NCBI GenBank assembly: GCA_964519895.1
Contig: CAZFLE010000014.1
Span: forward strand, 23,866-87,865
From: CAYFPX01 sp964519895
Lineage (GTDB): Bacteria > Myxococcota_A > UBA796 > CAJQPC01
Direction: 5' to 3'
DNA length: 64,000 bases
Positions 17,254 to 25,768 of this stretch are shown in pieces (the stretch's first letter is position 1; every line of letters begins with the position of its first letter). A program made the translations under genes and the position numbers. Below the pieces are notes generated by a model. The model was not told the origin of the DNA, made no database searches, and saw only the letters and a program-made list of their open reading frames with translations.

Positions 17254-18153
17254 ATGTTCGGACTGCTCACCCTGCTCAGCGCCCCTGCACTGGCGACCAT
17301 CGATCCCGAGTGCGAGGGCATCCCCATCCCCGACGACTACAACGAACAGCGCCAGGCCGACTTCCTGAACAACTTCGCGGCGCTGAGCACCACATTCTCG
17401 CCGATTCACGGGCCGATCCCCCACAAGGCGGGCAACGCAGCAATCGGGATCGACGTGCTGGGGATTCCGCGACTGGGCTGCGAAGAGCGCTACGTGCTCA
17501 ACTGGACCAAGACCGAGGACGTGAACAAGACCCCGGTGGCCCCCCGGCTGCGCTTCACGGTGTCCACCCACAAGCTGGGCAAGCGGGTGACGCCGTACCT
17601 GGGCGTTGGCTACATCCCGCCCGTCACCGTGGCCGGCGTGCGTTCGGTCATCCTGTCCTATGAGATGGGCCTGGGCATCCAGTACGGCCGCATCCAGGGC
17701 GGGGTGCGCTACCACGCCACCATGCAGAAGACCGTCGGAGACACCGCCGGTGCGTTCAGCGAGGACCAGCCGGTCTACGACGACCTGTTCGTGGGCTCGA
17801 CCATGGGCCTGGACCTGCTGGGGGGCCTGCCCCTGGGCGAGCGTGTGCTCGGACCGGTCACCTTCAACGAGCTCACCCCGTATGTGTCCCTGGGCCTGCT
17901 GGACGCGTCGACGTTCTACTGGATCGGCGACGACGGCTACGTCAGCGACAACCTGCACCCGTACTTCGGCCCGGCGATCAGCCTGGGACTCGACCTGCTG
18001 GCGCTGAAGCGCGTTCGGTTCGGCGGCGAGTTCTACGCGGCGCCGGGGGGGTACAAGGTCCCCGAGACCACGCGGGTCGTCGACTCCAGCGCCCAGGCCT
18101 GGAAGTATGGGCGACTCTACACCGCGCGCTTCCGGATCGGCGTGGAGTGGTAG
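17254..18153 (+). CDS. Exported beta-rich envelope protein
   Basis: This 299-residue protein has a short signal peptide (MFGLLTLLSAPALA). The body is dominated by alternating amphipathic strands with glycine and aromatic residues (TPYLGVGYIPP, LGIQYGRIQGGVRYHA, GGEFYAAPGGY) and ends in a terminal aromatic, VEW. This is typical of an outer-membrane beta-barrel. No family is recognised. It starts 13 bases after the haem lipoprotein and ends the plus-strand run; the convergent cytochrome gene ends four bases away. Confidence 0.6.
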   Translation: MFGLLTLLSAPALATIDPECEGIPIPDDYNEQRQADFLNNFAALSTTFSPIHGPIPHKAGNAAIGIDVLGIPRLGCEERYVLNWTKTEDVNKTPVAPRLRFTVSTHKLGKRVTPYLGVGYIPPVTVAGVRSVILSYEMGLGIQYGRIQGGVRYHATMQKTVGDTAGAFSEDQPVYDDLFVGSTMGLDLLGGLPLGERVLGPVTFNELTPYVSLGLLDASTFYWIGDDGYVSDNLHPYFGPAISLGLDLLALKRVRFGGEFYAAPGGYKVPETTRVVDSSAQAWKYGRLYTARFRIGVEW

Positions 18154-18157
18154 CGGC

Positions 18158-19138
18158 CTACCAGGCCTCTTCGTAGGCCACCGGGTCGAACGCGATCGGC
18201 TCCAGGCTCAACATGTACTCGGCGATGGCCCGCTTGTCCGACTCGGGCAGGTAGCGGTAGCCCTCCAGGATCTTCTCCAGCATGATCCACTCCGGCCGCA
18301 TCTCCCGGCCGTCCGGGGTGTGGCCGAACGACAGGAAGTGCACCCAGTCTTCGGCGGTCCAGCCCACCAGACCGAACTCGGGGTCGGGGGTCAGGTTGGC
18401 GTGGACCTCGTCCTTTCCTGGGTTGGCGCCACCCGCCATGTCGTACTGGTCCATCAGGAAGCCGGTCTTGCGACGGGGCGTGTGGCACTGGTCGCAGTAG
18501 CCCACGGCCCGGACCAGGTAGCGGCCTCGGTTCCAGCCATCGGTCTCCTGGGGGTCTGGTTCCATGGCTCCAGGCTCGAACTCCCGCCAGCGCCAGATGG
18601 CCAGGCCCCGCTTGAAGTTCGGGTCGTGGGGCAGCACCTCGCTCTCGACGGCCGGCTGGGTGCTCAGGTAGGCCCACAGGTCCGAGATGTCGCCGTCGGA
18701 CAGCTGGGTGTAGGCCATGAAGGGAAAGGTCGGCCAGTACGCCCGGCCGTCGGGGGCGCGGCCCTCGCGCAGGGCCCGGAAGAAGTCCTGTTCGGTCCAG
18801 CCCCCGATGCCCTGATCCGGGTGGGGGCTGATGTTGGGGGCGTAGAAGGTCCCGAACACCGTGGGCATGTCCCGACCCCCGCCCAGGTGAGGGGACGGCG
18901 GGAACTCGTCGTGGCGGGACAGGGTGTAGCCGCTCGGCAGGCTGTGGCAGCTGTAGCAGGTATAGGCGTAGAGCAGCTCCCCGCGCTCGGCAGGGGTCGC
19001 CGCGTGGGCGGAGAGGTGGGTCAGGCGCTCGTGACGGCTCTGCGGCGCCGGGTCCTGGGCCTGGACCGGCCCCGGCGACAGGAGACACAGGGCCAAAGCG
19101 CCCAACCAGGCTCGCTCAGTCGGCCACACAGGCACCAT
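18158..19138 (-). CDS. Dihaem cytochrome c
   Basis: This 326-residue periplasmic dihaem cytochrome resembles the cytochrome subunits of membrane alcohol and gluconate dehydrogenases. The first haem motif is CYSCH near residue 58 and the second CDQCH near residue 213. FGTFYAPNISPHPDQGIGGW, followed by FFRALREG, is characteristic of this family. A signal peptide follows the ATG at 19138. That start overlaps the end of the upstream large cytochrome by 23 bases, so the two are likely cotranscribed and coupled. Confidence 0.8.
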   Translation of the reverse strand: MVPVWPTERAWLGALALCLLSPGPVQAQDPAPQSRHERLTHLSAHAATPAERGELLYAYTCYSCHSLPSGYTLSRHDEFPPSPHLGGGRDMPTVFGTFYAPNISPHPDQGIGGWTEQDFFRALREGRAPDGRAYWPTFPFMAYTQLSDGDISDLWAYLSTQPAVESEVLPHDPNFKRGLAIWRWREFEPGAMEPDPQETDGWNRGRYLVRAVGYCDQCHTPRRKTGFLMDQYDMAGGANPGKDEVHANLTPDPEFGLVGWTAEDWVHFLSFGHTPDGREMRPEWIMLEKILEGYRYLPESDKRAIAEYMLSLEPIAFDPVAYEEAW

Positions 19139-21131
19139 CGTCCCGCCCGCCGTCGGTCTGGCAGCTCTGGCCCTCGAGACAGGCGATGCCCGACTCACCA
19201 CACGGGTCCACGCCATTGCACTGATCGCTGTCGGCGAGGCCGAAGTCACAGGCCGCCAGGGTCGCGTTCTCCAGGAACTCCTCGCGGGCGATCACGGCGC
19301 CGGCGCTGGTCAGACCACCGAACACACGGATGACTTCGGGCTCGGTGGCGTCGTCCAGGTGCTGGTCGAACTCGTCGGCGTCCAGGCCGAATTCGCCGAG
19401 CACCCGGGCCAGGTCCATGTCCTCGCGGAAGTCCGCCCCGAGCGCCCAGACGGGCTCGCCGTTGGCGTCGATGCTGGTGGATGCACCCATGTCCTCGATG
19501 GCGGCCAGGAAGCGGTCCTGGTCTTCTTGCTGGAGCGCCTCGAACTCTGCCGCCGGCACGTAGGTCTCCTCGACCAGCTCGGCGATGCCCGCGGGGTAGC
19601 CGTACTGGCCCTCGTTGTCGGCCCAGTGATCGGCGATCTCGTCGGGCTTGAAGATCTGTCCGGCGTAGTGGCAGTAGAAACAGCTGATGCCGTTGATGAC
19701 CTTGGCGCCGTCCTCGGCGTTCTCCTCGTGGAGCACGATGTTGGTCGGGCCCTCGTCGATGCCCTCGCCGTCGGCCTTGGCCAGGTAGTAGACCTGGAGC
19801 CCGTTCGGGAGGGAACAGATGACCTCGCCGCCGTCTTCGTCGAAGATGAAGTCCTCGAAGGAGGTCCCGGCCATGTCCACCGCGTCTGGCTCGGGCTCGT
19901 TGCCTTCGATGGGGTGGGTGGTCAGCCGGCCCGCCCCGCTGGAGTCCGCGAAGTCGTAGCTGACCCAGCAGGACCCGTGGTCGGTCTCGTGGCGCTCGAT
20001 CATGCGGTTGGAGACCGAGACGCCCGACTGCTGGAAGCCCGAACGGGCCACCTGGCGCTTGTTGATCCCGTCTTCGCGCAGGCGCTTGATGCCCCACTGC
20101 TCCAGGAACTCCGCCGTGGCGCCCGTGTTGCCGTCCAGGGTCGGGGGCAGGTCCAGGACATCGCCGTACAGCGGCGGACGCAGGGCGGCCTTCACGAACC
20201 AGTCGGCGTTCAGGTAGGGCAGCCGACTCTCGGTGTTGGACCGCAGGCTGCTGGCCTCGCCCCGGGAGATACCGTGGGGCAGGTCCTTGAGCAGGTGCTC
20301 CCAGGCGTCGACGGGGGTCCGGTCCCAGCCGTAGTGGCGCAGGTCGATGCGGAACAGGATCTCCTGGGCCTTGGGATCGGTGCTGCCGTCCGACAACGTC
20401 ACGCCCTCGATGGGCACCGCGACCGGGTTGGTGCTGGTGATGCTCTTGGCCGTCGACAGGCTGTGCACGGCCTTGAAGAGGCCGAACTTGTAGGTCGTGA
20501 GCTCGTCGTCGCCGACCCCACCGTTGTACAGGTGGACCAGCGTGAAGTACCGAATGTAGATCCGCTCGTCCTTGTCGTAGTTGGCGACCATGTCGTCGTA
20601 CATGGCGTCGAGCTCGTCGCTCGGATCGATGAAGCTGCGGGTCAGCCCACCGGACCAGTCCAGCGCATCGCACTCGTCGATCCAGACCCTCAGGTCCTCG
20701 GTCTCGTCGGCCGTGGGGCGGGGCTCGTTACCCGCCGGCGGCATGGTGTCAGCCGCCGCCCGAACGTAGATGCGAGACGCCGCGGAGTCGCCCTCTGTGA
20801 TCTTGCCCGTCGCCTTCATGCGGGAGACGTCCAGGCTGTAGTTGAAGCCGCCCTCGACGGATCCGCCGGCGCCGTGGCAGCTGTTGCAGTAGTCGCCCAG
20901 GTAGGTCTGAGCGTGCCCGGCCAGCGCCTCGCAGTCGGTGTCGGTGTCGGTGGGGGTGTCCGTGGGGGTGTCCGTGTCAGTGCCGGAGCTGCAGGCCTCG
21001 TCGTAGCCCAGGTCACAGCACTCGTTGCTGTACCGAGGGTCCTGCTTGCACCGCAGGTTGGTACAGCCGGCGAGCAGGACAAACAGCGCCGGAACGCCGA
21101 GCAGGGCGACGCCAGTGGCGCGACCAGACAT
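19116..21131 (-). CDS. Large multihaem-type lipoprotein
   Basis: This 671-residue lipoprotein has its lipobox in FVLLAGC and an Asp/Thr linker after it. CNSCH near residue 80 is a c-type haem site with a PP-containing distal region (ADTMPPAGNEPRP). A second site, CFYCH, lies near residue 482. The C-terminus carries a cysteine-rich stretch, CGESGIACLEGQSCQ, like small disulfide knots. The bulk is unrecognised but resembles PSD-type secreted cytochromes of Planctomycetes and Myxococcota. TATAGG about 50 bases upstream may be the -10 region. It probably passes electrons with the dihaem cytochrome downstream. Confidence 0.7.
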   Translation of the reverse strand: MSGRATGVALLGVPALFVLLAGCTNLRCKQDPRYSNECCDLGYDEACSSGTDTDTPTDTPTDTDTDCEALAGHAQTYLGDYCNSCHGAGGSVEGGFNYSLDVSRMKATGKITEGDSAASRIYVRAAADTMPPAGNEPRPTADETEDLRVWIDECDALDWSGGLTRSFIDPSDELDAMYDDMVANYDKDERIYIRYFTLVHLYNGGVGDDELTTYKFGLFKAVHSLSTAKSITSTNPVAVPIEGVTLSDGSTDPKAQEILFRIDLRHYGWDRTPVDAWEHLLKDLPHGISRGEASSLRSNTESRLPYLNADWFVKAALRPPLYGDVLDLPPTLDGNTGATAEFLEQWGIKRLREDGINKRQVARSGFQQSGVSVSNRMIERHETDHGSCWVSYDFADSSGAGRLTTHPIEGNEPEPDAVDMAGTSFEDFIFDEDGGEVICSLPNGLQVYYLAKADGEGIDEGPTNIVLHEENAEDGAKVINGISCFYCHYAGQIFKPDEIADHWADNEGQYGYPAGIAELVEETYVPAAEFEALQQEDQDRFLAAIEDMGASTSIDANGEPVWALGADFREDMDLARVLGEFGLDADEFDQHLDDATEPEVIRVFGGLTSAGAVIAREEFLENATLAACDFGLADSDQCNGVDPCGESGIACLEGQSCQTDGGRDDGACVAD

Positions 21132-21197
21132 GAGTACCTCCGAGGGTCCCGCGGGAGAGTCGGGACCTGGTGGAGCCTATAGATCCGGCTGGGCGGC

Positions 21198-21222
21198 GTC
21201 AACGGGCCGTGGACCCGCTGAC
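21198..21222. promoter_or_regulatory. Imperfect inverted repeat in divergent promoter
   Basis: CGTCA and CGGG are mirrored by CCCG and TGACG across a seven-base spacer, in the region between the large cytochrome gene and the L,D-transpeptidase operon. It is a candidate operator controlling one or both sides. Confidence 0.35.
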
Positions 21223-21324
21223 GGAGAGCCGTGCTACCCTGCCGGACTTGGCAGCCCGCTCCCCCTCCCCTCAGCCGGATCGGCTGACTGGGCTGTCTGA
21301 CCGTGGCCCGCACCCCCACTGCCC

Positions 21325-22656
21325 GTGACACTCGGTTCCCCCCATCGCACCTGGATTCGATCCCTGGCGCTCGGCGCGCTGGGCCTGCTGGGTCTGCTCG
21401 CGCTCGCCCCGGCCCCAGTGTCCGCGGTGCCGTCGGCCCGGGCACACAAGGTCGTGCTGCTGGTGGACAAGGACTGCCCAAAGAGCGGGTGCCGGGACGG
21501 CGAGCACTCGGAGCGCGATGGCCGGAACCGGGCCACCGTGCGGCTGCTCTTGAAGGGCGCCGACGGCTGGGCGGTCCGGCGAGCGTGGAATGCCTACTAC
21601 GGCGCCAGCGAGGGCGACAAGGCCTTCAAGGGCGACAAGCGTACCCCCGAAGGCCTCTACTTCCTGACCGGGGGGTGGGGCAGCACGGAGCCGTATCGCA
21701 GCACCGGGGGTTGGTTCCTGAAGCTGGACTACCCCAGCCCCGAGGACTACCGCGACGCCGGCCGGCACGGGCGCGACCCCGGCGGGGGCATCGGGCTGCA
21801 CGGGGGCGCCCCGGGTGCGACTCACGGCTGCATCCGCGTGGTGCAGTCCCGCGGCCAGACCAGCGGCTTCGACCGGTCGATCAAGGAACTGCGCCAGTTG
21901 GTGAACAAGCACTGGTACGCCACCCAACCCGCGGGCGCCAAGATGGCCTTGCCCGTGTTCGTGGTGCCGTCATTCGACGCCCGCTGCGACGCGGCAGTGG
22001 GCCAGAAGCTCAACTCCGCGTGCAGCGGGGCCATCGAGCGCCTGATCACGGGGGCCACCCGCACCGACCGCCCCAAGAACGCCCAGGTCGTCAGGGCGAT
22101 GGCCGATCTGGACCGCTTGAGCCAGGTCAGCTGGAGGTCCACCAAGCCGGGCCCCTCCGCCAGCGCCTCGACCGATGTACGCAGGTCGACGGGTGTGGGC
22201 GAGGCCAGCTCTTCCCTGAAGCGGGGCTGCAGGGTGCCGGGACAGCCGGGCCTGGTCACCTGTGGCGTGGGCTTCTTGTTCGATCGCGACGACGACACCG
22301 CCTGGTGCGAGGGCAAGCCGGACAGCGGCGAAGGGGTGACCCTCAAGGTCATGCCCACCACAAGCGGCCCGATCGCGGGCCTGCTCCTGAAGAACGGCTA
22401 CGCCAAGAGCAACGAGACCTTCAACGCCAACGGCCGCGTCCACAAGCTCTCGATCAAGGACGGCGACCAGTCCCTGATCGCCACCATGGACACGTCGGAG
22501 CAACGGCTGACCCGGCTCCGCTTCCCCAAGCCGATGCACGGTGAGCTGAAGCTGGAGATCCTGTCGGTGCAGAAGGGTGACAGCTTCGACGACACCTGCA
22601 TCTCCGAGCTGCGGTTCGAGATGCAGGCGCCAGCCGTCGCCGACGGGGACGGGTAG
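21325..22656 (+). CDS. L,D-transpeptidase (YkuD) with discoidin-like glycan-binding domain
   Basis: This 443-residue exported enzyme would make or edit 3-3 peptidoglycan cross-links. After a signal peptide (to about residue 37), residues 40-215 form the YkuD domain, with catalytic motif LHGG...THGCIRV and nucleophile near C169. Residues 305-432 form a discoidin-like domain of the NADase-type glycan-binding kind, marked by DDDTAWCEG, NGYAKSNETF, NGR and a C-terminal DDTCISELRF. A GTG start is used. The gene heads a tightly packed operon of two L,D-transpeptidases, two kinase-fold proteins and a dipeptidase. Confidence 0.85.
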   Translation: MTLGSPHRTWIRSLALGALGLLGLLALAPAPVSAVPSARAHKVVLLVDKDCPKSGCRDGEHSERDGRNRATVRLLLKGADGWAVRRAWNAYYGASEGDKAFKGDKRTPEGLYFLTGGWGSTEPYRSTGGWFLKLDYPSPEDYRDAGRHGRDPGGGIGLHGGAPGATHGCIRVVQSRGQTSGFDRSIKELRQLVNKHWYATQPAGAKMALPVFVVPSFDARCDAAVGQKLNSACSGAIERLITGATRTDRPKNAQVVRAMADLDRLSQVSWRSTKPGPSASASTDVRRSTGVGEASSSLKRGCRVPGQPGLVTCGVGFLFDRDDDTAWCEGKPDSGEGVTLKVMPTTSGPIAGLLLKNGYAKSNETFNANGRVHKLSIKDGDQSLIATMDTSEQRLTRLRFPKPMHGELKLEILSVQKGDSFDDTCISELRFEMQAPAVADGDG

Positions 22657-22661
22657 CCGGC

Positions 22662-24770
22662 GTGGGCACCCCAACGCGGCATCGGTTCCCGTTGCGGCTG
22701 AGCGCCCTGATCCTGGCCGTGGTGGGGCTGGTGTGTGCGGTGCCGGTGTCGGGGCGGAACCTGCCGGCGGGGTTTGGGGTGGGGTGGGACCTGCCCGTCC
22801 GCGAGCTGCGGGACCACGCGGGCGCGACGATCAATGCCGCAATCCTGTTCGACAAGGACTGTCCAACGAACGGGTGCAAGCCGGGCACGCAATACGATCC
22901 CAAGAACCGGCCACACGGCGGTCCTCGACTTCACTACGTGACCCGGTCGAGCGCCGGGACCTGGTCCACGCTCAAGACCTGGCCAGCCTTCTATGGGCGA
23001 AACGAGGGCCCCAAGGTCCGTCAGGGAGACAAGAAGACCCCCGAAGGGCTGTACTTGATGCTGCACGCCAGCGCTAGGAGCTCCAGCGACAAGGACGAGT
23101 GGCGGCGTTTTGGCTCGGCCTTCTTCGAGCTCGATCATCCGAGCAACGAGGATCGCAACGCGGTGCTGGGCAAGCCCTATACGGCGGGCGGCGAGATCGG
23201 GATCCACGGCGGCTATCCGCGGCCGACCCTGGGTTGCATCCGGCTCATCAAGGCGCGGAGAGCGTTGGAGTGGAACGAGTACGACGACGCTATCCGTGAG
23301 CTCTACGCGCTGTTCCAGCATCGCCAGACCCCCGGCAAGCACGCCGTCAAGCCCAAGATCCCCGTGCTGATCGCGCCCCGCATCCACGACGACTGCATGC
23401 CCGGACCCGGGGAGACGCTGTCGGCCGACTGTGGCCAGGTGCTGGACACGCTGATGCGTGGCGCATCCAAGTACGTCCGGCCCGCGCGGCAACAGGTGAT
23501 CCGGGCCCTGGCCTCGCCCCCGGGCGCCGTGGCCCAGCTGGACACGACGCCCAAGATCCCCGAGACGCCGCTCTCGAACACGTCGGACCCCGACGAGCAG
23601 CCCGGAAACACGTCTCCACCTCCGCCGCCGCCACCCCCACCTCCTCCGGTCACGCCCCCGCTCGTGATCGGCGGAAGCACGGCCGTGGCTTCTTCGGTTC
23701 TCCAGGCCGACTCGGAACAAGTCGTCGGCTGCTTGGACCCGCGGATCGTGGACCCCGAGAACGGCGGGCAGATCTTCATCGACTGCGACGCCGATCGCCT
23801 GCTGGATGGCCGCACCGACACGGCCTGGTGCGAAGGGGCGACGGGCAATGGCGAGTGCGCCACCGTGGACTTGACCCTCGAGGGCGCCCCGCCCATCTGG
23901 GGCATCCGTCTGCGCAATGGCTATGGCAAGACCGGCACCACCTTCAAAGAGAACGGCCGGCCGATGCGCATTCGGGTGCTCGTAGCGGGGGAGACCCTCG
24001 AGTACGCCCTCGACACATCGAGCCCCAAGCCCCAGGACCTGTTGCTGCCCCAGGCCGTCCAGGTCGAAGCGCTTCGGCTGCAGATCATCGACGTCCGGAC
24101 CGGCGAGAAGTACGAAGACACCTGCATGACGGAGCTGGAGTTCCTGACCCGACAGACCCCAGGGGCCAAGCGGCCTGTCAAGCGCTGGCAGGGAACCGGG
24201 CCGGTCTGCGCAGCGGAAGAACCCGTGAAGCCACAAGAAAAAGAAGAAGAAGAAGAAGAAGAAGAGACGGGCACCCAAGGCAAATTCGAGCCCAAGCAGC
24301 CACCGACTCCCCCATCCGTCTTCTTCAGTGCCAGCTCCACGCTCCTGAATGCCTGTGTGGTCAACGGCCACAAGGGGGCGTGCCGGGCCCGGTACCTGGC
24401 CGACAAGAACAACAGCACCGCGTGGTGCGAAGACGACGGCCGCAACGGCACCGGATCCGGCGAGTGGGTCGAGCTGACCCTGTCGGAGCCCGCAGTGGTG
24501 GACAGCCTGGTGGTGGTTCCGGGATATGCCAAGTCCCAACAGGTCTACCAGGACAACGGGCGCCCGGCAGCCCTGCGGGTGCAGGTCGACGGACGACCCG
24601 CCTTCACCGTTCAGATCAACCCGGGATACGGTGTCCCGACGACCATCCACATCCCTTCTTCGGAACCGCTGAGCACCGTCCGCCTGACCATGACCCAAGT
24701 GACCCCTGGCACTCGCTGGCGAGACACCTGCATCAGCGGGGTCACCCCAGTCTTCGCGAGCCCGCCGTGA
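22662..24770 (+). CDS. L,D-transpeptidase with two discoidin-like domains
   Basis: This 702-residue protein starts five bases after its paralogue. A signal peptide leads to a YkuD domain (about residues 60-260) with IHGGYPRPTLGCIRL; the nucleophile is near C192, and the usual histidine before GC is replaced by leucine. A poly-proline hinge lies near residue 325. Two discoidin-like domains follow, centred on TDTAWCEG (about 384) and STAWCED (about 582), each with NGR-type and DTC motifs. They are separated by a run of glutamates encoded by a GAA microsatellite. Two binding modules suggest avid attachment to the sacculus. Confidence 0.85.
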   Translation: MGTPTRHRFPLRLSALILAVVGLVCAVPVSGRNLPAGFGVGWDLPVRELRDHAGATINAAILFDKDCPTNGCKPGTQYDPKNRPHGGPRLHYVTRSSAGTWSTLKTWPAFYGRNEGPKVRQGDKKTPEGLYLMLHASARSSSDKDEWRRFGSAFFELDHPSNEDRNAVLGKPYTAGGEIGIHGGYPRPTLGCIRLIKARRALEWNEYDDAIRELYALFQHRQTPGKHAVKPKIPVLIAPRIHDDCMPGPGETLSADCGQVLDTLMRGASKYVRPARQQVIRALASPPGAVAQLDTTPKIPETPLSNTSDPDEQPGNTSPPPPPPPPPPPVTPPLVIGGSTAVASSVLQADSEQVVGCLDPRIVDPENGGQIFIDCDADRLLDGRTDTAWCEGATGNGECATVDLTLEGAPPIWGIRLRNGYGKTGTTFKENGRPMRIRVLVAGETLEYALDTSSPKPQDLLLPQAVQVEALRLQIIDVRTGEKYEDTCMTELEFLTRQTPGAKRPVKRWQGTGPVCAAEEPVKPQEKEEEEEEEETGTQGKFEPKQPPTPPSVFFSASSTLLNACVVNGHKGACRARYLADKNNSTAWCEDDGRNGTGSGEWVELTLSEPAVVDSLVVVPGYAKSQQVYQDNGRPAALRVQVDGRPAFTVQINPGYGVPTTIHIPSSEPLSTVRLTMTQVTPGTRWRDTCISGVTPVFASPP
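24236..24266 (+). repeat. GAA trinucleotide microsatellite
   Basis: About ten consecutive GAA/AAA/GAG codons encode a Lys-Glu8 tract between the two discoidin-like domains of the second L,D-transpeptidase. Such an A-rich run stands out in a 70% G+C background and could vary in length by slippage without shifting the frame. Confidence 0.6.
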
Positions 24771-25768
24771 CCCCCTCCATGGCTCTGGAGCTCCGCGGGA
24801 CACTGGGCAAGGACGGCCTGGGCTGGCTCTTCAGCGCCCGGTCACAAGACCCGGCCGATCGCACACCGATCTGGGTCCGCTGGATCCCGCCTGGGGGGCT
24901 GCACGACACCGAGCACTCCGACCGTGTGTGGCGGATCCAGGAGGCGCTGTCGGGACTGACCCACCCCTTCATCCCGCGGCTCCTGGGACACGGCAAGCTG
25001 GACCATGGGCTGGCCCTCGCGTTTGCCCAGCCGATGGGCACTCGCCTCTCGGCACTGCGACCGGGCACCTGGAACAACGACACCGCCTGGGCCCTGCTTC
25101 ACGCCCTGGCGGAGGGGCTGCAAGCCCTGCACAGCGCTACCCAAGCCAACACGGGAGAAGCGTTGGAGCTGGTGCACCGAGGCCTGAGCGCCGACGGGCT
25201 CTACCTTCGCCGCGACGGCGGGCTGGCGTGCTGGGAGACCGACACCATCCGGGGCACCTGGGCAGGCCATCGGGAATCTCCCTCGGAGCGCTTGGGTCAT
25301 CGCCATGCACCGGAACAGCTGAGGGGTCTTGACAGTCAGGCCAGCGACATCTTCGAGGTGGGCGTGATCGTGGCCAAGCGGCTCGTTCAGGGCCCCGGAC
25401 CTGTGGATCCCGCGCTCGTCGACCTGCTGTCCCGCTGCCGGGCAGCCGAACAGGACCAGCGCCCCACCGCAGCCGAGCTGCTTGGCCTGGCCGGCGACCA
25501 CAGTGGGGGCCTGGCAGCCGTGGCACAGGGCCTCGATGTCCCCTGGGACGAGGGCGATGCGCTGCATGGGCTGGTGGGCGAAGTGGTGGAGATGGCCCGT
25601 CCGCCCTGGACCCCAGCGCCAGAGCCCTCCCCCGCAACGCCGCCGCCCGCGAGCCACCAGGCGCCGCCCCCGAGCGCCACGGCCACTCCAGCCGATCTGC
25701 GGAATGCGCTGCCCCACGACCGCGAGTCGTTGCGGCGCTTGCTCGCCGAAAGTCGGGGCGACTCATGA
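24767..25768 (+). CDS. Pseudokinase (degenerate Ser/Thr kinase fold)
   Basis: This 333-residue cytoplasmic protein has the kinase fold pattern but has lost its catalytic residues. The glycine loop is GKDGLGWLFSA. The beta-3 lysine is R38 (WVRWIPP). The HRD motif reads HRGLSADGLYL, with G139 in place of the catalytic Asp and Ser for Lys. The DFG region reads CWETD. The C-terminal 90 residues are Pro/Ala-rich. It begins with GTG overlapping the upstream stop and ends overlapping the start of an intact kinase. It is probably an allosteric partner or scaffold for that kinase; this is inference. The start could also be ATG 24779. Confidence 0.75.
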   Translation: MTPSMALELRGTLGKDGLGWLFSARSQDPADRTPIWVRWIPPGGLHDTEHSDRVWRIQEALSGLTHPFIPRLLGHGKLDHGLALAFAQPMGTRLSALRPGTWNNDTAWALLHALAEGLQALHSATQANTGEALELVHRGLSADGLYLRRDGGLACWETDTIRGTWAGHRESPSERLGHRHAPEQLRGLDSQASDIFEVGVIVAKRLVQGPGPVDPALVDLLSRCRAAEQDQRPTAAELLGLAGDHSGGLAAVAQGLDVPWDEGDALHGLVGEVVEMARPPWTPAPEPSPATPPPASHQAPPPSATATPADLRNALPHDRESLRRLLAESRGDS

